Source: an uncultured Clostridia bacterium
Lineage (GTDB): Bacteria > Bacillota > Clostridia > Christensenellales > Aristaeellaceae
Assembly (NCBI GenBank): GCA_934615145.1
Contig: CAKTTM010000145.1
Coordinates: forward strand, 1-5,067
Direction of reading: 5' to 3'
DNA: 5,067 bases
Shown: positions 4,948 to 5,067 of the stretch, piece by piece
Numbering within the stretch: the first letter of the stretch is position 1
Layout of the letters: every line of letters starts with the position of its first letter
Notes under the pieces: model-generated
What the model was told of the DNA's origin: nothing
What the model saw: only the letters and a program-made list of their open reading frames with translations
Database searches by the model: none
Program-made: the position numbers and the translations under genes

Positions 4948-5067
4948 TTACTGGTTGGAGGCGTTATAGTTCTCAAGCAGCACATTCATGTCGGCCACGG
5001 TGTTGGCCAGGGCTTCTTCGGGGCTGATCTGGCCCATCCACATCTCTTCCATGTACTGCTTGTAGAC
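4948..5067 (-). CDS. ABC transporter solute-binding protein (C-terminal end only)
   Basis: Thirty-nine codons plus TAA are visible on the minus strand, entering from the window edge; the rest lies beyond 5067. The peptide runs from VYKQYMEEMWMGQ to ENYNASNQ. It contains ISPEEALANTVADMNVLLENY, in which an EEAL-x(3-4)-V-x(3)-N-x-LL-x-x-Y pattern is typical of the last amphipathic helix of extracellular solute-binding proteins of the sugar/glycerol-3-phosphate class (UgpB/MalE-like). Its position immediately before two matching permeases supports this. In a Gram-positive host it would be a lipoprotein that captures the solute outside the membrane. The visible part is too short for substrate assignment. 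Confidence 0.82.
   Translation of the reverse strand, partial: VYKQYMEEMWMGQISPEEALANTVADMNVLLENYNASNQ

Overview
The window reads as a stretch of a GC-rich (roughly 60% by eye), anaerobic-type bacterial chromosome. Clues are a pyrophosphate-energised membrane proton pump, strong AGGAGG-type ribosome binding sites, a near-consensus SigA/sigma-70 promoter, a lipoprotein with an Ala/Pro/Thr/Glu linker and a binding-protein-dependent ABC transporter. A high-GC member of the Clostridia (Bacillota) fits best; Chloroflexota or a related lineage cannot be excluded from this sequence alone.

Layout. On the + strand, positions 1-935 hold the C-terminal part of a membrane-bound pyrophosphatase (hppA) whose 5' end lies outside the window. 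It is followed by a weak hairpin and then by a compact single-gene unit. That unit has a promoter at 983-1011, a strong ribosome binding site, a 64-residue lipoprotein gene (1059-1253) and a very strong intrinsic terminator (1271-1310). The lipoprotein is only a lipid-anchor signal plus an acidic low-complexity tail, with no folded domain. An 11-bp inverted repeat brackets its 3' end and terminator.

The rest of the window (1420-5067) is one minus-strand operon, convergent with the + strand genes. In transcription order it contains: the last 39 codons of an ABC transporter solute-binding protein; a strong hairpin with a U-tract lying between that gene and the next; two permeases of the UgpA/UgpE type; a PhnP-like metallo-beta-lactamase (MBL) hydrolase with an N-terminal Cys-x-Cys-x2-Cys zinc site; and a second, RNase Z-like MBL hydrolase. 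The UgpA/UgpE junction and the junction between the two hydrolases are both 4-nt GTGA overlaps. A modest hairpin follows the last gene.

How the genes work together (inference). The binding protein and two permeases import a small solute, and the permeases look most like the glycerol-3-phosphate/glycerophosphodiester branch of the family. Two zinc-dependent hydrolases from a superfamily rich in phosphodiesterases are translationally linked to them. The operon is therefore a good candidate for uptake and hydrolysis of a phosphodiester or cyclic phosphate compound, but the substrate is not established. No ATPase subunit, sugar kinase or regulator is visible.
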